This document shows, piece after piece, positions 18,873 to 27,121 of a stretch of 64,000 nucleotides of DNA (positions are counted from its first letter, which is position 1; every line of letters starts with the position of its first letter). Made by a program: the position numbers and the translations under genes. The notes under the pieces are model-generated. The model made no database searches. It worked only from the letters and a program-made list of their open reading frames with translations, and had not been told where the DNA came from. The DNA comes from Mucilaginibacter robiniae (GTDB lineage: Bacteria; Bacteroidota; Bacteroidia; Sphingobacteriales; Sphingobacteriaceae): assembly GCF_012849215.1 (NCBI RefSeq), contig NZ_CP051682.1, forward strand, positions 2,418,001 to 2,482,000, read 5' to 3'.

Positions 18873-18880
18873 AGAAGGAG
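18873..18880 (+). promoter_or_regulatory. Strong Shine-Dalgarno-like ribosome binding site
   Basis: AGAAGGAG ends 4 bases before the ATG at 18885. Starts elsewhere in this window lack such a motif, as is usual in Bacteroidota, so this one stands out and fixes the start codon of the reductase. Confidence 0.55.
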
Positions 18881-18884
18881 AGTT

Positions 18885-19865
18885 ATGGAATTTGTGAGAT
18901 TTGGAAATACAGGCATGACGGTTTCCAGGATATGCCTGGGAACCATGACCTATGGTACGCCAACCGAACGTTGGCCATGGGCACTGAACGAGGAGCAAAG
19001 TCGCCCGTTTATTCAAAAAGCGTTGGAGCTGGGTATCAACTTTTTTGATACGGCCGATGTGTACACCGCTGGCGCCAGCGAAGAAGTAGTAGGCCGGGCA
19101 TTAAAAGATTTTGCCAAACGTGATGAGGTGGTGCTGGCGACCAAGGTATATAACCCTATGGGGCCAGGGCCTAATGATAAAGGCTTATCACGCAAGCACA
19201 TCATGAGTGCCATTGATGCCAGTTTAAAGCGCCTAGGTACTGATTATGTGGATTTGTACCAGATACACCGTTGGGATTACGATACCCCCATTGAAGAAAC
19301 GATGGAAGCCTTGCACGATGTAGTAAAAGCCGGTAAGGCGCGCTACATTGGCGCTTCATCTATGTACAGCTGGCAGTTTGCGCAGGCACAATACACTGCT
19401 GATTTACATGGCTGGACACGCTTTGTATCTATGCAACCGCATTATAATTTAATTTACCGGGAAGAGGAACGGGAGATGATCCCATTCTGCCAGGATCAGA
19501 AGATTGCGATTATCCCGTGGTCGCCATTAGCACGCGGACTGCTGACTGGCAAACGCAGTAAAGAGCGTAACGAAACAGAACGTGCTAAAACAGATGCTTT
19601 CGGTAAAAGCCTGTACGGTCAGGATTCAGATTTTGACATTGTAAACCGCGTCAGCGAAATAGCTGAACAACGCGGCTTACCGAATGCTCAGATTGCCTTA
19701 GCCTGGATGCTGAGCAAGCCTTACATTACATCTCCTATTGTAGGCGCCAGCAAGCCCGGCCACCTGGAAGATGCCGTAGCCGCTGTGTCGGTCAAATTAT
19801 CTGATGAGGAGGTTAAGCAATTAGAAGAGTTGTACCAGCCACACCCGGTACTGGGCTTTCAATAG
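18885..19865 (+). CDS. Aldo/keto reductase
   Basis: 326 residues, cytoplasmic NADPH-dependent oxidoreductase fold. The catalytic tetrad is visible: Asp and Tyr in FFDTADVY, Lys in VLATKVY, His in YQIHRWD. Late motifs ISPWSPLARGLLTGK-like (IIPWSPLARGLLTG) and SPIVGASKPGHLEDAV bind the cofactor. It resembles YajO/YghZ-type reductases. It is 69 bases downstream of GH30 with a strong Shine-Dalgarno sequence, probably the last gene of the GH3 group. It may reduce sugar aldehydes from polysaccharide breakdown, but AKR specificity is not predictable. Confidence 0.88.
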   Translation: MEFVRFGNTGMTVSRICLGTMTYGTPTERWPWALNEEQSRPFIQKALELGINFFDTADVYTAGASEEVVGRALKDFAKRDEVVLATKVYNPMGPGPNDKGLSRKHIMSAIDASLKRLGTDYVDLYQIHRWDYDTPIEETMEALHDVVKAGKARYIGASSMYSWQFAQAQYTADLHGWTRFVSMQPHYNLIYREEEREMIPFCQDQKIAIIPWSPLARGLLTGKRSKERNETERAKTDAFGKSLYGQDSDFDIVNRVSEIAEQRGLPNAQIALAWMLSKPYITSPIVGASKPGHLEDAVAAVSVKLSDEEVKQLEELYQPHPVLGFQ

Positions 19866-19968
19866 AAGCTTGTAAGAAGCTATAGATAGCAGTACTATAT
19901 ACAAACACGTTCTTGCAAGGAACGGGCGCCACCTCTACGCTGATCTGTAAACAACTAATGTCTCCGCA

Positions 19969-19998
19969 GAGATTGCCACGCTAGCGCTCGCAATGACG
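19969..19998. repeat. Short interspersed palindromic repeat
   Basis: GAGATTGCCACG, a short centre, then GCTCGCAATGACG. This pattern resembles a short dispersed intergenic repeat seen in Sphingobacteriales-type genomes (recalled, not checked). It sits in the 295-base gap after the reductase, which otherwise holds only a terminator. Confidence 0.5.
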
Positions 19999-20102
19999 CA
20001 TTTGTATTGTTTTTGTAAGAAAGGTTCTTAACCAAATTAATAGTAAATAAGGAAAGTTGTTGACCAGCTTTCCGTACTGCTTAGGTATAGTATTCTATAT
20101 AA

Positions 20103-20146
20103 AACACAAAAGCCGGTTTGTAATTTTACAAACCGGCTTTTGTGTT
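20103..20146. terminator. Bidirectional intrinsic terminator
   Basis: A perfect 19-bp stem (core AAAAGCCGGTTTGT / ACAAACCGGCTTTT) with a 6-base loop and terminal A/T runs. It separates the plus-strand GH3 group from the minus-strand small gene ending at 20161. Confidence 0.9.
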
Positions 20147-20160
20147 ACGAACCCGATGTG

Positions 20161-20349
20161 TTATGCTGCTTTTTTATCAGCGCACATTTTAGCGCATTTT
20201 GCTTTAGTTGCAGCGCTAGCCTGGCTCATTTTTTTGCAGCAATCTTTACCTGCAGTGCATTTTTCATGCATTTTACCTTTGTCTTTATCGTGGGCAAAGG
20301 TGGTGGCCATGGTACCCATTACGGCCAGCATTAATACTAATTTTTTCAT
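20161..20349 (-). CDS. Small secreted Cys/Lys-rich protein
   Basis: 62 residues with a signal peptide (MKKLVLMLAVMGTMATTFA). The mature part is short, highly charged, and has five cysteines, including a CC pair (AGKDCCKK, KAKCAKMCADK), plus His near the N-terminus (HDKDKGKMHEKC). A metal- or redox-related periplasmic role is conceivable, but there is no recognised domain. It is 22 bases downstream of the psd gene and upstream of a strong terminator, so it may share that transcript. Confidence 0.65.
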   Translation of the reverse strand: MKKLVLMLAVMGTMATTFAHDKDKGKMHEKCTAGKDCCKKMSQASAATKAKCAKMCADKKAA

Positions 20350-20371
20350 GTTTGTTTATATTTAGGTTGAT

Positions 20372-21040
20372 TTAAACTGCTTCAGGTAATTCGGCCAGCA
20401 TGGTACGCCCGCCTTTTACTTTATCGCCCAGGTTAACCAATACCTGCGAACCTAAAGGTAAGAAAATATCTACCCTCGAACCAAATTTGATAAAGCCGAA
20501 TTGCTGGCCTTGCTCTACTTCCTGTCCCTCTTTTACGTACCATACAATACGGCGGGCCATAGCACCCGCTATCTGGCGGAACAGTACGGTTAAGCCCGCG
20601 CTGTTTTCAATAGCAATGGTAGTACGCTCGTTATCGGTTGATGATTTAGGGTGCCAAGCCACCAGATATTTTCCCGGATGATATTTAAAGTACTTAACTA
20701 TGCCTGATATTGGGTTACGATTTACGTGCACGTTGATAGGCGACATAAAAACCGAAATCTGGATACGTTTATCCTGAAAGAACTCCGGCTCTTCTACTTC
20801 TTCAATCACTACCACTTTACCATCAGCAGGGCATAACACTTGGGTTTCATGCGTGTTAATGGCAAAACGCGGACTACGGAAAAATTGTAGAATTACAATA
20901 AACAGCAAGGCTGATATACCATATACTATCCATTTCAGATAAATCGATTCCGGATAATAAAAATGTACCAGGGCATTAAGTATAAAGATAACCAGTATGC
21001 ACAGAGCCATTGAGGTATATCCTTCTTTATGAAAAGTCAT
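20372..21040 (-). CDS. psd: Phosphatidylserine decarboxylase family protein
   Basis: 222 residues, the short single-ORF PSD type. Two N-terminal membrane helices (about 10-55) anchor it. The decarboxylase core contains CPADGKV and VFMSPINVHVNR. The self-cleavage site KFGSRVD has Ser188, which would become the pyruvoyl group, splitting the protein into beta and alpha chains. It converts phosphatidylserine to phosphatidylethanolamine at the inner membrane. The cdsA gene, which feeds the same pathway with CDP-diacylglycerol, is 4 kb away. Intact, with all key residues present. Confidence 0.9.
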   Translation of the reverse strand: MTFHKEGYTSMALCILVIFILNALVHFYYPESIYLKWIVYGISALLFIVILQFFRSPRFAINTHETQVLCPADGKVVVIEEVEEPEFFQDKRIQISVFMSPINVHVNRNPISGIVKYFKYHPGKYLVAWHPKSSTDNERTTIAIENSAGLTVLFRQIAGAMARRIVWYVKEGQEVEQGQQFGFIKFGSRVDIFLPLGSQVLVNLGDKVKGGRTMLAELPEAV

Positions 21041-21156
21041 ATCGCTTATAAATAAAGTATCAAAAGTAATAATTAACCGGCATAGGCGAAAAAATATATA
21101 AAACAGGCAGGTAGTAATTATTCCTTTTATCTTTACTGTTAACCAACTACCTGAAC

Positions 21157-22449
21157 ATGAAAAACCTTTTTATCATTCTGCTACTGCTTACTAGCGGTTT
21201 AACTAAAGCACAGCCATTTAAAGGAATTAAGTTTGAACACGGCCTTACCTGGGCACAAATCAAAGCCAAAGCCCGTCAGCAAAACAAGTACATTTTTTTG
21301 GATGCTTACACCAGTGATTGCGTACCCTGTAAAGTAATGGCGAAAGAAGTTTTTCCGCAACAAAAGGTAGGAGATTTTTTTAACGCGAACTTCATCAACG
21401 TATCTGTTCAGTTAGATGTATCAAAAAGAGATAACCCTGAAATAAAACGTTGGTACCGGGATGCCAGGCTTATTAAGGCAACGTACCCTATTCATGCTTA
21501 TCCTACTTTCTTGTTTTTAAACCCGCAAGGGGATTTGGTACACACACAGGAAGGTGCAATCCTGAACCCTGATGAATTTATAGCCAAAGCACAATCAGCA
21601 TTAAACCCGATAACACAATACGCTACACTCAAGAAGCAATATGAACAGGGTAAAAGAGATTCCACTTTTTTATTAACCCTTAGCTGTGCTGCTTTACAAG
21701 CTAACGATTGGAAATTTATACCAACTATAACCAATACCTACCTGGCTACACAAAATAACCTGCTCACCGATGAAAACTTGAAGTTTGTTTTGGCCGGAAC
21801 TACTAAAAGCACTGATCCTGGCTTTAATATTTTACGCCGTAGCGGTACTCAGGCTGATGCCGTTTTAGGTAAAGGTAAAAGCGCCGAAAAAGTTAGAAAT
21901 ATTGTATTTCAGGAAGTAGTTTTTCCAGAGGTAATGCAGGATGGTAAAATAACCGACCTTGGTTGGGGAATGGCTATGTATTCTGGTCAAGCGGTTGAAA
22001 ATGTAAATTGGGCTGATGTAAAAACTAAATTAGATGCACAATACCCAGATTTGTCAGAAGCTGTTTTACTATCGTCTAAACCTACTTACTACCAATTTAT
22101 ACATAACTGGCCCAGGTTCTGTCAATCAGTTACTGCTTACCTGGCTTCTCCTTATGCAGATGGCCTTAACCCTGACTATTTAAGTTCTTACGCCGAAAAC
22201 GTTTTCCGCTCAACTGATGATACTACTTGCTTAAAAACTGCTTTATCTTGGTGTGATAAACTACTGGTAGGGGCTGGCACTCATAACGTAGGCTATCTAT
22301 ATACCTATAGCCACTTGCAATATAAACTTGGCAAAAAAGAAGAAGCCATCACCGCGATGGAAAAAGCCTATAAAGCTGCGGTAAAAGGACAAAATGAAGT
22401 ATTAGCCACCGAATTGGATAAAATGAAAAAAGGCGAAAAGACGTGGTAA
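21157..22449 (+). CDS. Secreted thioredoxin-like protein
   Basis: The signal peptide (MKNLFIILLLLTSGLTKA) precedes a thioredoxin fold with an active CxxC pair, Cys55 and Cys58, in DAYTSDCVPCK, and the later cis-Pro segment HAYPTFLFL. The C-terminal 260 residues are helical, with TPR-like character near the end (LGKKEEAITAMEKAYKAA). It is likely a periplasmic disulfide oxidoreductase or protein-repair enzyme. It is divergent from psd with a 116-base gap. The specific partner is unknown. Confidence 0.82.
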   Translation: MKNLFIILLLLTSGLTKAQPFKGIKFEHGLTWAQIKAKARQQNKYIFLDAYTSDCVPCKVMAKEVFPQQKVGDFFNANFINVSVQLDVSKRDNPEIKRWYRDARLIKATYPIHAYPTFLFLNPQGDLVHTQEGAILNPDEFIAKAQSALNPITQYATLKKQYEQGKRDSTFLLTLSCAALQANDWKFIPTITNTYLATQNNLLTDENLKFVLAGTTKSTDPGFNILRRSGTQADAVLGKGKSAEKVRNIVFQEVVFPEVMQDGKITDLGWGMAMYSGQAVENVNWADVKTKLDAQYPDLSEAVLLSSKPTYYQFIHNWPRFCQSVTAYLASPYADGLNPDYLSSYAENVFRSTDDTTCLKTALSWCDKLLVGAGTHNVGYLYTYSHLQYKLGKKEEAITAMEKAYKAAVKGQNEVLATELDKMKKGEKTW

Positions 22450-22564
22450 ATAGACGTTAATCTTTCTTTGCTTTAAGTATAGCGTAGGCGGCTTTATTCT
22501 TTATTGCTCTTATCAATATTCCCCTTTTACAATAAGATTACATATTTATCGGCGTTACTGAAAG

Positions 22565-22572
22565 TATATTTG
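22565..22572 (+). promoter_or_regulatory. Exact -7 promoter element before histidine kinase
   Basis: TATATTTG matches TAnnTTTG exactly and lies 18 bases before the ATG at 22591. It supports that start over the upstream in-frame extension from 22504. No good -33 element is visible. Confidence 0.45.
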
Positions 22573-22590
22573 GTAATCTTTTACCGTAGC

Positions 22591-23676
22591 ATGAAGAATA
22601 TTTCGTCTAACTTATTTCATCATATTGGCTGTCTTTCTAAAGATGCTTATTTCATTTTCAATACTGCTCATAACTGTTTTCACTATCTTAATCCAGCTTT
22701 TGAAAAAATATGGGAGCTGCCTATAAATCAAGTAGAACTTAATCCATCTATACTTTTAGACATCATTCATCCGGAAGATCGGGGTTATGTTCAGGATTGC
22801 TATGCGGATGCCCTGCAATCGGCACAGGAACATAAATTCGAGTTCAGAATTTGCCCAGCAAGCGGGCAGGAAAAGTATCTTCAGCTTAGCCTTTACCCGC
22901 TCGATGCAGATTACGGTACCAATTCAATAGCGGGTATTGCGCGTGATATAACAGTGCTGCAAAATAATGTGCTGTATGCCGAAAGAATTAACGGCCGTAA
23001 AAATTCCATGCTGCATATTCTTGCCCATGATTTGAAAGGCCCTATGGGTACGATGGACGTATTGGCTGCATCTATTAAAAGCGGCCTTGAGGAGGAAAAA
23101 ACTGAAAACCTATTACAATCCGTAGAATTTATTCAGGAACTATGCCAGCGCAACATCAGCCTGATACGCAACGTGATTGACCTTGAATTTTTAGAATCGC
23201 CTGAGGTTGGTTTGCACAAGGAAAGGGTTGACCTGGTTTGGTCTATCAATGATGTTTTAAATACCTACAAAAATTCGGAAGACATTATTCGGAAAAAATT
23301 CACGCTAACCTCCTCTGCCGAAAAAATATATGTGCAGATTGATAATTTAAAAATTATACAGGCATTTAACAATTTACTATCTAATGCCATCAAATTCACA
23401 CCGGCAAATGGTTTAATTGAGGTGCATATTCAAGAACAGCATCCATGGGTAATCCTTACGGTGCGCGATAATGGTATTGGCATTCCCGATCATCTGCAAC
23501 CTTACATATTCGATAAATTTACCAAGGCAAGGCGGTTGGGCTTAAACGGGGAAGAAACTACCGGGCTGGGCATGTCTATCATTAAAACGATTGTTGAACT
23601 GCATGGCGGAAGAATATGGCTAGAGAGTAAAGAAAATATGGGAACCGCTTTTTACATAGAACTGCCCATGCTTTAA
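22591..23676 (+). CDS. PAS-domain sensor histidine kinase (soluble)
   Basis: 361 residues, no membrane segment. There is one PAS domain (about 10-125, DAYFIFNTAHNCFHYLNPAFEKIW), then a HisKA dimerisation domain with phosphoacceptor His146 in LAHDLKGPMG. A complete HATPase_c domain follows: N-box NNLLSNAIKFTP, G1 VRDNGIGIPD, and G2 GLGMSI. It autophosphorylates and passes phosphate to a response regulator, none of which is encoded nearby. Unlike the three kinase-like proteins at 23954, 29580 and 38394, it keeps the catalytic domain. The ligand is unknown. Confidence 0.88.
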   Translation: MKNISSNLFHHIGCLSKDAYFIFNTAHNCFHYLNPAFEKIWELPINQVELNPSILLDIIHPEDRGYVQDCYADALQSAQEHKFEFRICPASGQEKYLQLSLYPLDADYGTNSIAGIARDITVLQNNVLYAERINGRKNSMLHILAHDLKGPMGTMDVLAASIKSGLEEEKTENLLQSVEFIQELCQRNISLIRNVIDLEFLESPEVGLHKERVDLVWSINDVLNTYKNSEDIIRKKFTLTSSAEKIYVQIDNLKIIQAFNNLLSNAIKFTPANGLIEVHIQEQHPWVILTVRDNGIGIPDHLQPYIFDKFTKARRLGLNGEETTGLGMSIIKTIVELHGGRIWLESKENMGTAFYIELPML

Positions 23677-23953
23677 TATAAAGCAGATATACTCATAACA
23701 GCTCTAATTAAAATCCTGCATTAAAACAATTTAATTAAAAGTGTAAAAGCCCTGTATTGATTGCTGATATTGTAAACTAAACTTCAAAACCTTACTGACA
23801 AGCATTTGATAATAAGTTAATTTAACCAGAACACGTATTTGCTTAATTACGGTTTAATTTTTATCAGGAAACTCTAACATTATAAGGTTTATTGAAGTAT
23901 AAGGAAAAATCTATGCTCTAATTGCTTGATTAAAGTATAGCACCTCTAATTAT
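23677..23953. other. AT-rich intergenic region
   Basis: 277 bases between two sensor genes on the same strand. It is very AT rich, with several TTAATTAA-like stretches but no hairpin terminator, RNA gene or exact promoter motif that could be supported. Confidence 0.5.
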
Positions 23954-25063
23954 ATGCCTCAAAAAGAGTTAGAACGTATTGCTGCTGTAAACCGGTTTTT
24001 AAAACTAGAGTTAAGCAAAGAAAAGGAATTACAAGAGATTGTAAAGCTTGCTGCTGAAATTTGCGGTACACCAACAGCCCTGCTTACGTTGATTGATGAG
24101 GAAACGCAATACATCAAATTAAAACAAGCTTTTGATTTTGATACCACAACCCGTCGTGATGCATTTTGCAATCATGTAATTGATCAGTATGAGGTTATGG
24201 TAGTACCTGATGCACTTGAGGATGAACGCTTTATTAACAATCCCTTAGTAACGGGCAACCCCAATATCCGTTTTTATGCCGGCTCTCCATTAACCACGCA
24301 AGACGGGCAGAACTTGGGAAGCTTATGCGTAATTGACCAAGCACCTAAAGAGTTGAGCAGCATTCAGCAGCTAATGTTGAAAGCTCTTTCTAAACAGGCT
24401 ATTCAGCTAATGGAATTTGATGCCAGCCTACAAATTCTGAAAGAGCAATATACGGAGGCAAAACGAGCAGAAATTGAACTTCGGTCTTTTTTTGAAAGTT
24501 CAATTGATTGCCATTTGCTTTTAGGAAAAGATTTTGAAATATTAACTTTTAATAAAGCCTGGGAAAATTATGTAAAATCAGCTTATGGGTTAACGCTGGA
24601 AAGAGGTAAATCCATGACGCATTACTTAAATCCTGACAACTTAGGCGTTTTTTATAAAGATTATACTAAAGCATTAAGAGGGACGGCCGTTTTTGCTGAA
24701 AGAAAAATCAAACAGCATAACAGTCACCATTGGCGCCTTTCCAAGTTTGAACCAGCGTTTGACAGCACCGGTGAAATTATTGGCGTATCAGTCAACTCTA
24801 CTGATGTTACCTCGAAAATTGAACAAAGAGCCCTATTGGATGCACAGAACGAATCGCTCCGGGAAATTGCTTTTATTCAATCTCATGAGTTACGTCGTCC
24901 CGTAGCTTCCATTCTGGGCTTAATGCAAATTTTGGAAATGGATGGGCATACCTCTCAGATTAAAGAACTGGAACTTATGCAGCACGCTGTACAAGAACTA
25001 GATGAGAAGATCAGAATAGTAGTTAATTATACTGACAATTCATCATCCAGCCTGAGTGCCTAA
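23954..25063 (+). CDS. GAF-PAS protein ending in a kinase-like DHp hairpin, no ATPase domain
   Basis: 369 residues: GAF domain (about 15-155, ETQYIKLKQAF..FYAGSPLTTQDGQNLGSLCVID), PAS domain (about 160-290), then a two-helix HisKA-like hairpin with His311 in IQSHELRRPVASILGL. The protein stops 58 residues after that histidine with no HATPase domain. The stop is followed by 37 bases and then the convergent cdsA gene, so there is no lost downstream domain. It belongs to a group with 29580-30161 and 38394-39731. Glu follows the histidine, as in active kinases. Possible roles are a phosphotransfer protein or a partner of intact kinases. Confidence 0.85.
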   Translation: MPQKELERIAAVNRFLKLELSKEKELQEIVKLAAEICGTPTALLTLIDEETQYIKLKQAFDFDTTTRRDAFCNHVIDQYEVMVVPDALEDERFINNPLVTGNPNIRFYAGSPLTTQDGQNLGSLCVIDQAPKELSSIQQLMLKALSKQAIQLMEFDASLQILKEQYTEAKRAEIELRSFFESSIDCHLLLGKDFEILTFNKAWENYVKSAYGLTLERGKSMTHYLNPDNLGVFYKDYTKALRGTAVFAERKIKQHNSHHWRLSKFEPAFDSTGEIIGVSVNSTDVTSKIEQRALLDAQNESLREIAFIQSHELRRPVASILGLMQILEMDGHTSQIKELELMQHAVQELDEKIRIVVNYTDNSSSSLSA

Positions 25064-25100
25064 ACTTCAGGTAATTTTTATTGAGATAGAAGATTACGGC

Positions 25101-25934
25101 TTAGTTCAGCACAAAGTATAAATAAGCAAATACAACTGGGCAGGCCAGTAATAGTCCATCAAAACGGTCCAGCAAGCCGCCATGACCAGGCAATATGCCG
25201 CCGCTATCTTTAATATTAATACTGCGCTTGAACATAGATTCTACTAAATCGCCAGTGGTGCCTACCACACCTATAATGATAGCCATTGATACCCAGTTGC
25301 GCCATGACATTTCGGGGTAGTACCTGCTGATAATAAAAGCTACTACCGCGCTTATCAAAACACCACCAATAAAGCCTTCCCAAGTTTTTTTGGGCGAATG
25401 CCGTTCAAACAATTTGGTTCGACCCAGCCAGCGCCCAGTTAAGTAAGCCCCGGTATCATTAGCCCATAGCATCAGCATAAAAGCTAGCGGGATATGAAAG
25501 TTAAAACCACTATGCCCTACATAAGCCAGTGCATGAAAAAAGCAAAACGGCACCACAGCGAAAATGATACCCCAAAAAGTATAGGCAATATGCGTAAATG
25601 GGTTAGGCTGCTCCTTAAATAGTTCAAGGGCCAGTATGCTGCCCATAGTTACCGGCAATAAAAAAACAAGTTTGTTTACCGGGAAGGTAAACCCCACGTT
25701 GGTTGGATCAGAACTATAGCTTAGCAATGCAAAAGCTACATAAAGTAACCCTGCATTTAATATACCAGCACCCACATTGGGGTTGATACCAGCTTGCTTA
25801 ACCAGTTTATAAAACTCCTGCAAGCAAAGTAAGCTCAGCAACAGGTAAAAAGCAGCAAATACGTAATGCCCGGCAAAAAAAGAACCCAGCATTACAGCTA
25901 TAAAAAATAGCCCAGTTATAGCACGTGTTTTCAT
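25101..25934 (-). CDS. cdsA: Phosphatidate cytidylyltransferase
   Basis: 277 residues, multi-pass inner membrane enzyme making CDP-diacylglycerol from phosphatidic acid and CTP. The CdsA signature is intact near the C-terminus: SMFKRSINIKDSGGILPGHGG, with conserved Lys, Asp and His. Eight or so hydrophobic segments are visible. It overlaps the upstream DUF2007 gene by 4 bases (ATGA), making it the last gene of a three-gene translationally coupled unit. It supplies the pathway that leads to the Psd substrate. Confidence 0.93.
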   Translation of the reverse strand: MKTRAITGLFFIAVMLGSFFAGHYVFAAFYLLLSLLCLQEFYKLVKQAGINPNVGAGILNAGLLYVAFALLSYSSDPTNVGFTFPVNKLVFLLPVTMGSILALELFKEQPNPFTHIAYTFWGIIFAVVPFCFFHALAYVGHSGFNFHIPLAFMLMLWANDTGAYLTGRWLGRTKLFERHSPKKTWEGFIGGVLISAVVAFIISRYYPEMSWRNWVSMAIIIGVVGTTGDLVESMFKRSINIKDSGGILPGHGGLLDRFDGLLLACPVVFAYLYFVLN

Positions 25935-26143
25935 AAAGTAATCTGGTTCATCACCATTAATTCAATGGCGTTACTGAAATCTTCCTGATGAATGTAAACT
26001 TCAATGTTGCCAAAATTGCGGTGCGAAGAGGCTTGGCGATTAAGCAACACGGCGCCAATTTCATTTTCAATCAGTACCTGTTTAATTATTTCAGCCTTAA
26101 AATAGTCGGTTGATGTATAAAATTTAACCCAGTTTTTTTCCAT
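25931..26143 (-). CDS. DUF2007 family small protein
   Basis: 70 residues, soluble, with the DUF2007 pattern: KFYTSTDYFKAEIIKQVLIENEIGAVLLNRQ and VYIHQEDFSNAIELM. The family is described as putative signal-transducing proteins with a ferredoxin/GlnB-like fold, but function is unproven. It shares a base with the stop of the upstream CPBP gene and overlaps cdsA by 4 bases. The tight coupling to a phospholipid synthesis gene suggests a regulatory role in membrane biogenesis (inference). Confidence 0.8.
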   Translation of the reverse strand: MEKNWVKFYTSTDYFKAEIIKQVLIENEIGAVLLNRQASSHRNFGNIEVYIHQEDFSNAIELMVMNQITL

Positions 26144-27075
26144 TAATGCAGGTAAGCTTGATGCTTGTTCAAGGCAATAGCCCGGTAAGCATATAACAAA
26201 GCTACGGTAATTAACACACTTAAAATATACCAGCTATAATTAAAAACATAGGGGCTATCCGGGTTGCCTGCCAGCTTTTTATGCTGATACAGGTATACCA
26301 AAACCACATCAGTTCCATTATTTATAAAGTGCGCCCACACGGCCGGCCATATACTACCGCTCCAGGCAGCAAAGTAGCCAAACAGCACGCCCAGCATTAA
26401 GCGGGGTAAAAAACCGAAAAACTCCATATGGAAAGCACTGAATAAAGCGGCTGTAATCCAAATGGCGGCATGGGTGCTTTTCGTCCACCGCACCAATATA
26501 GTTTGCAGGCAGCCCCGAAACATTAGTTCTTCTACAAAAGCCGTTAGTAGGCCAATCAGCAGTACGTTAACTATACAATCCCATACAGTATTCATTTGCA
26601 GCATAGCCATCATAGCTTTTTGTGCCATTTGCTCCGAGCTGCGCATCCAGTCTTCCAGCCCTTTCAGCCATTGTGGCAGTACCATGCGCTGGTTAAAATT
26701 AATTAGCACCTGCAAAATCGGGGTAGAGGCAACCATAATCAGCAATACGGCCATCAGTAAAATAGGCCGAAAGTTGATGTTGGTTTTCAGGTAAGCATTA
26801 GGCTCTTTTACAATCAAGGCAAACAAAACCGGAATTAAACCGATAGGCAGCGTAGTACCCAAAAGCTGAATGGCCCATAAAGCATGCGTAGCCTGCGGTG
26901 TCGAGATGTTCATGTGCAGAATCTGCTTTACGGCATCCGAACCATAAAAAATGTAAGCGGCTGCCAGTCCGAGCAATTGCCCCACAATAATCAGCCCTAC
27001 GGTAAGCGCTAAAAATACTACAAACTGCAGCGCCGGATTCATCTGCTGACGCTGATATGGCTTTTCTGTCATCAT
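26143..27075 (-). CDS. CPBP family intramembrane glutamic protease
   Basis: 310 residues with about eight hydrophobic helices. The CPBP/Abi motifs are complete: EExxxR (Glu182, Glu183, Arg187 in FVEELMFRG), His216 in LFSAFHMEFF, and HxxxN (His249, Asn253). Members include Rce1-type CAAX proteases and bacterial relatives of largely unknown substrate. It is the first gene of the CPBP-DUF2007-cdsA unit, with a one-base stop/start overlap to the next gene. It is divergent from dusB. Confidence 0.88.
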   Translation of the reverse strand: MMTEKPYQRQQMNPALQFVVFLALTVGLIIVGQLLGLAAAYIFYGSDAVKQILHMNISTPQATHALWAIQLLGTTLPIGLIPVLFALIVKEPNAYLKTNINFRPILLMAVLLIMVASTPILQVLINFNQRMVLPQWLKGLEDWMRSSEQMAQKAMMAMLQMNTVWDCIVNVLLIGLLTAFVEELMFRGCLQTILVRWTKSTHAAIWITAALFSAFHMEFFGFLPRLMLGVLFGYFAAWSGSIWPAVWAHFINNGTDVVLVYLYQHKKLAGNPDSPYVFNYSWYILSVLITVALLYAYRAIALNKHQAYLH

Positions 27076-27094
27076 ATAACTGTTGCAAATTTCG

Positions 27095-27102
27095 TATTTT
27101 TG
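27095..27102 (+). promoter_or_regulatory. Exact -7 promoter element before dusB
   Basis: TATTTTTG matches TAnnTTTG exactly, 19 bases before the dusB ATG at 27122, in the 46-base divergent gap with the CPBP gene. No clear -33 box. Confidence 0.45.
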
Positions 27103-27121
27103 CAGCGGTTAAAGGTAAGCT

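Noticed and set aside
20057-20365. Plus-strand open frame covering the terminator and the small Cys-rich gene
   Set aside because: It runs through a perfect terminator hairpin and is antisense to a gene with a clear signal peptide.
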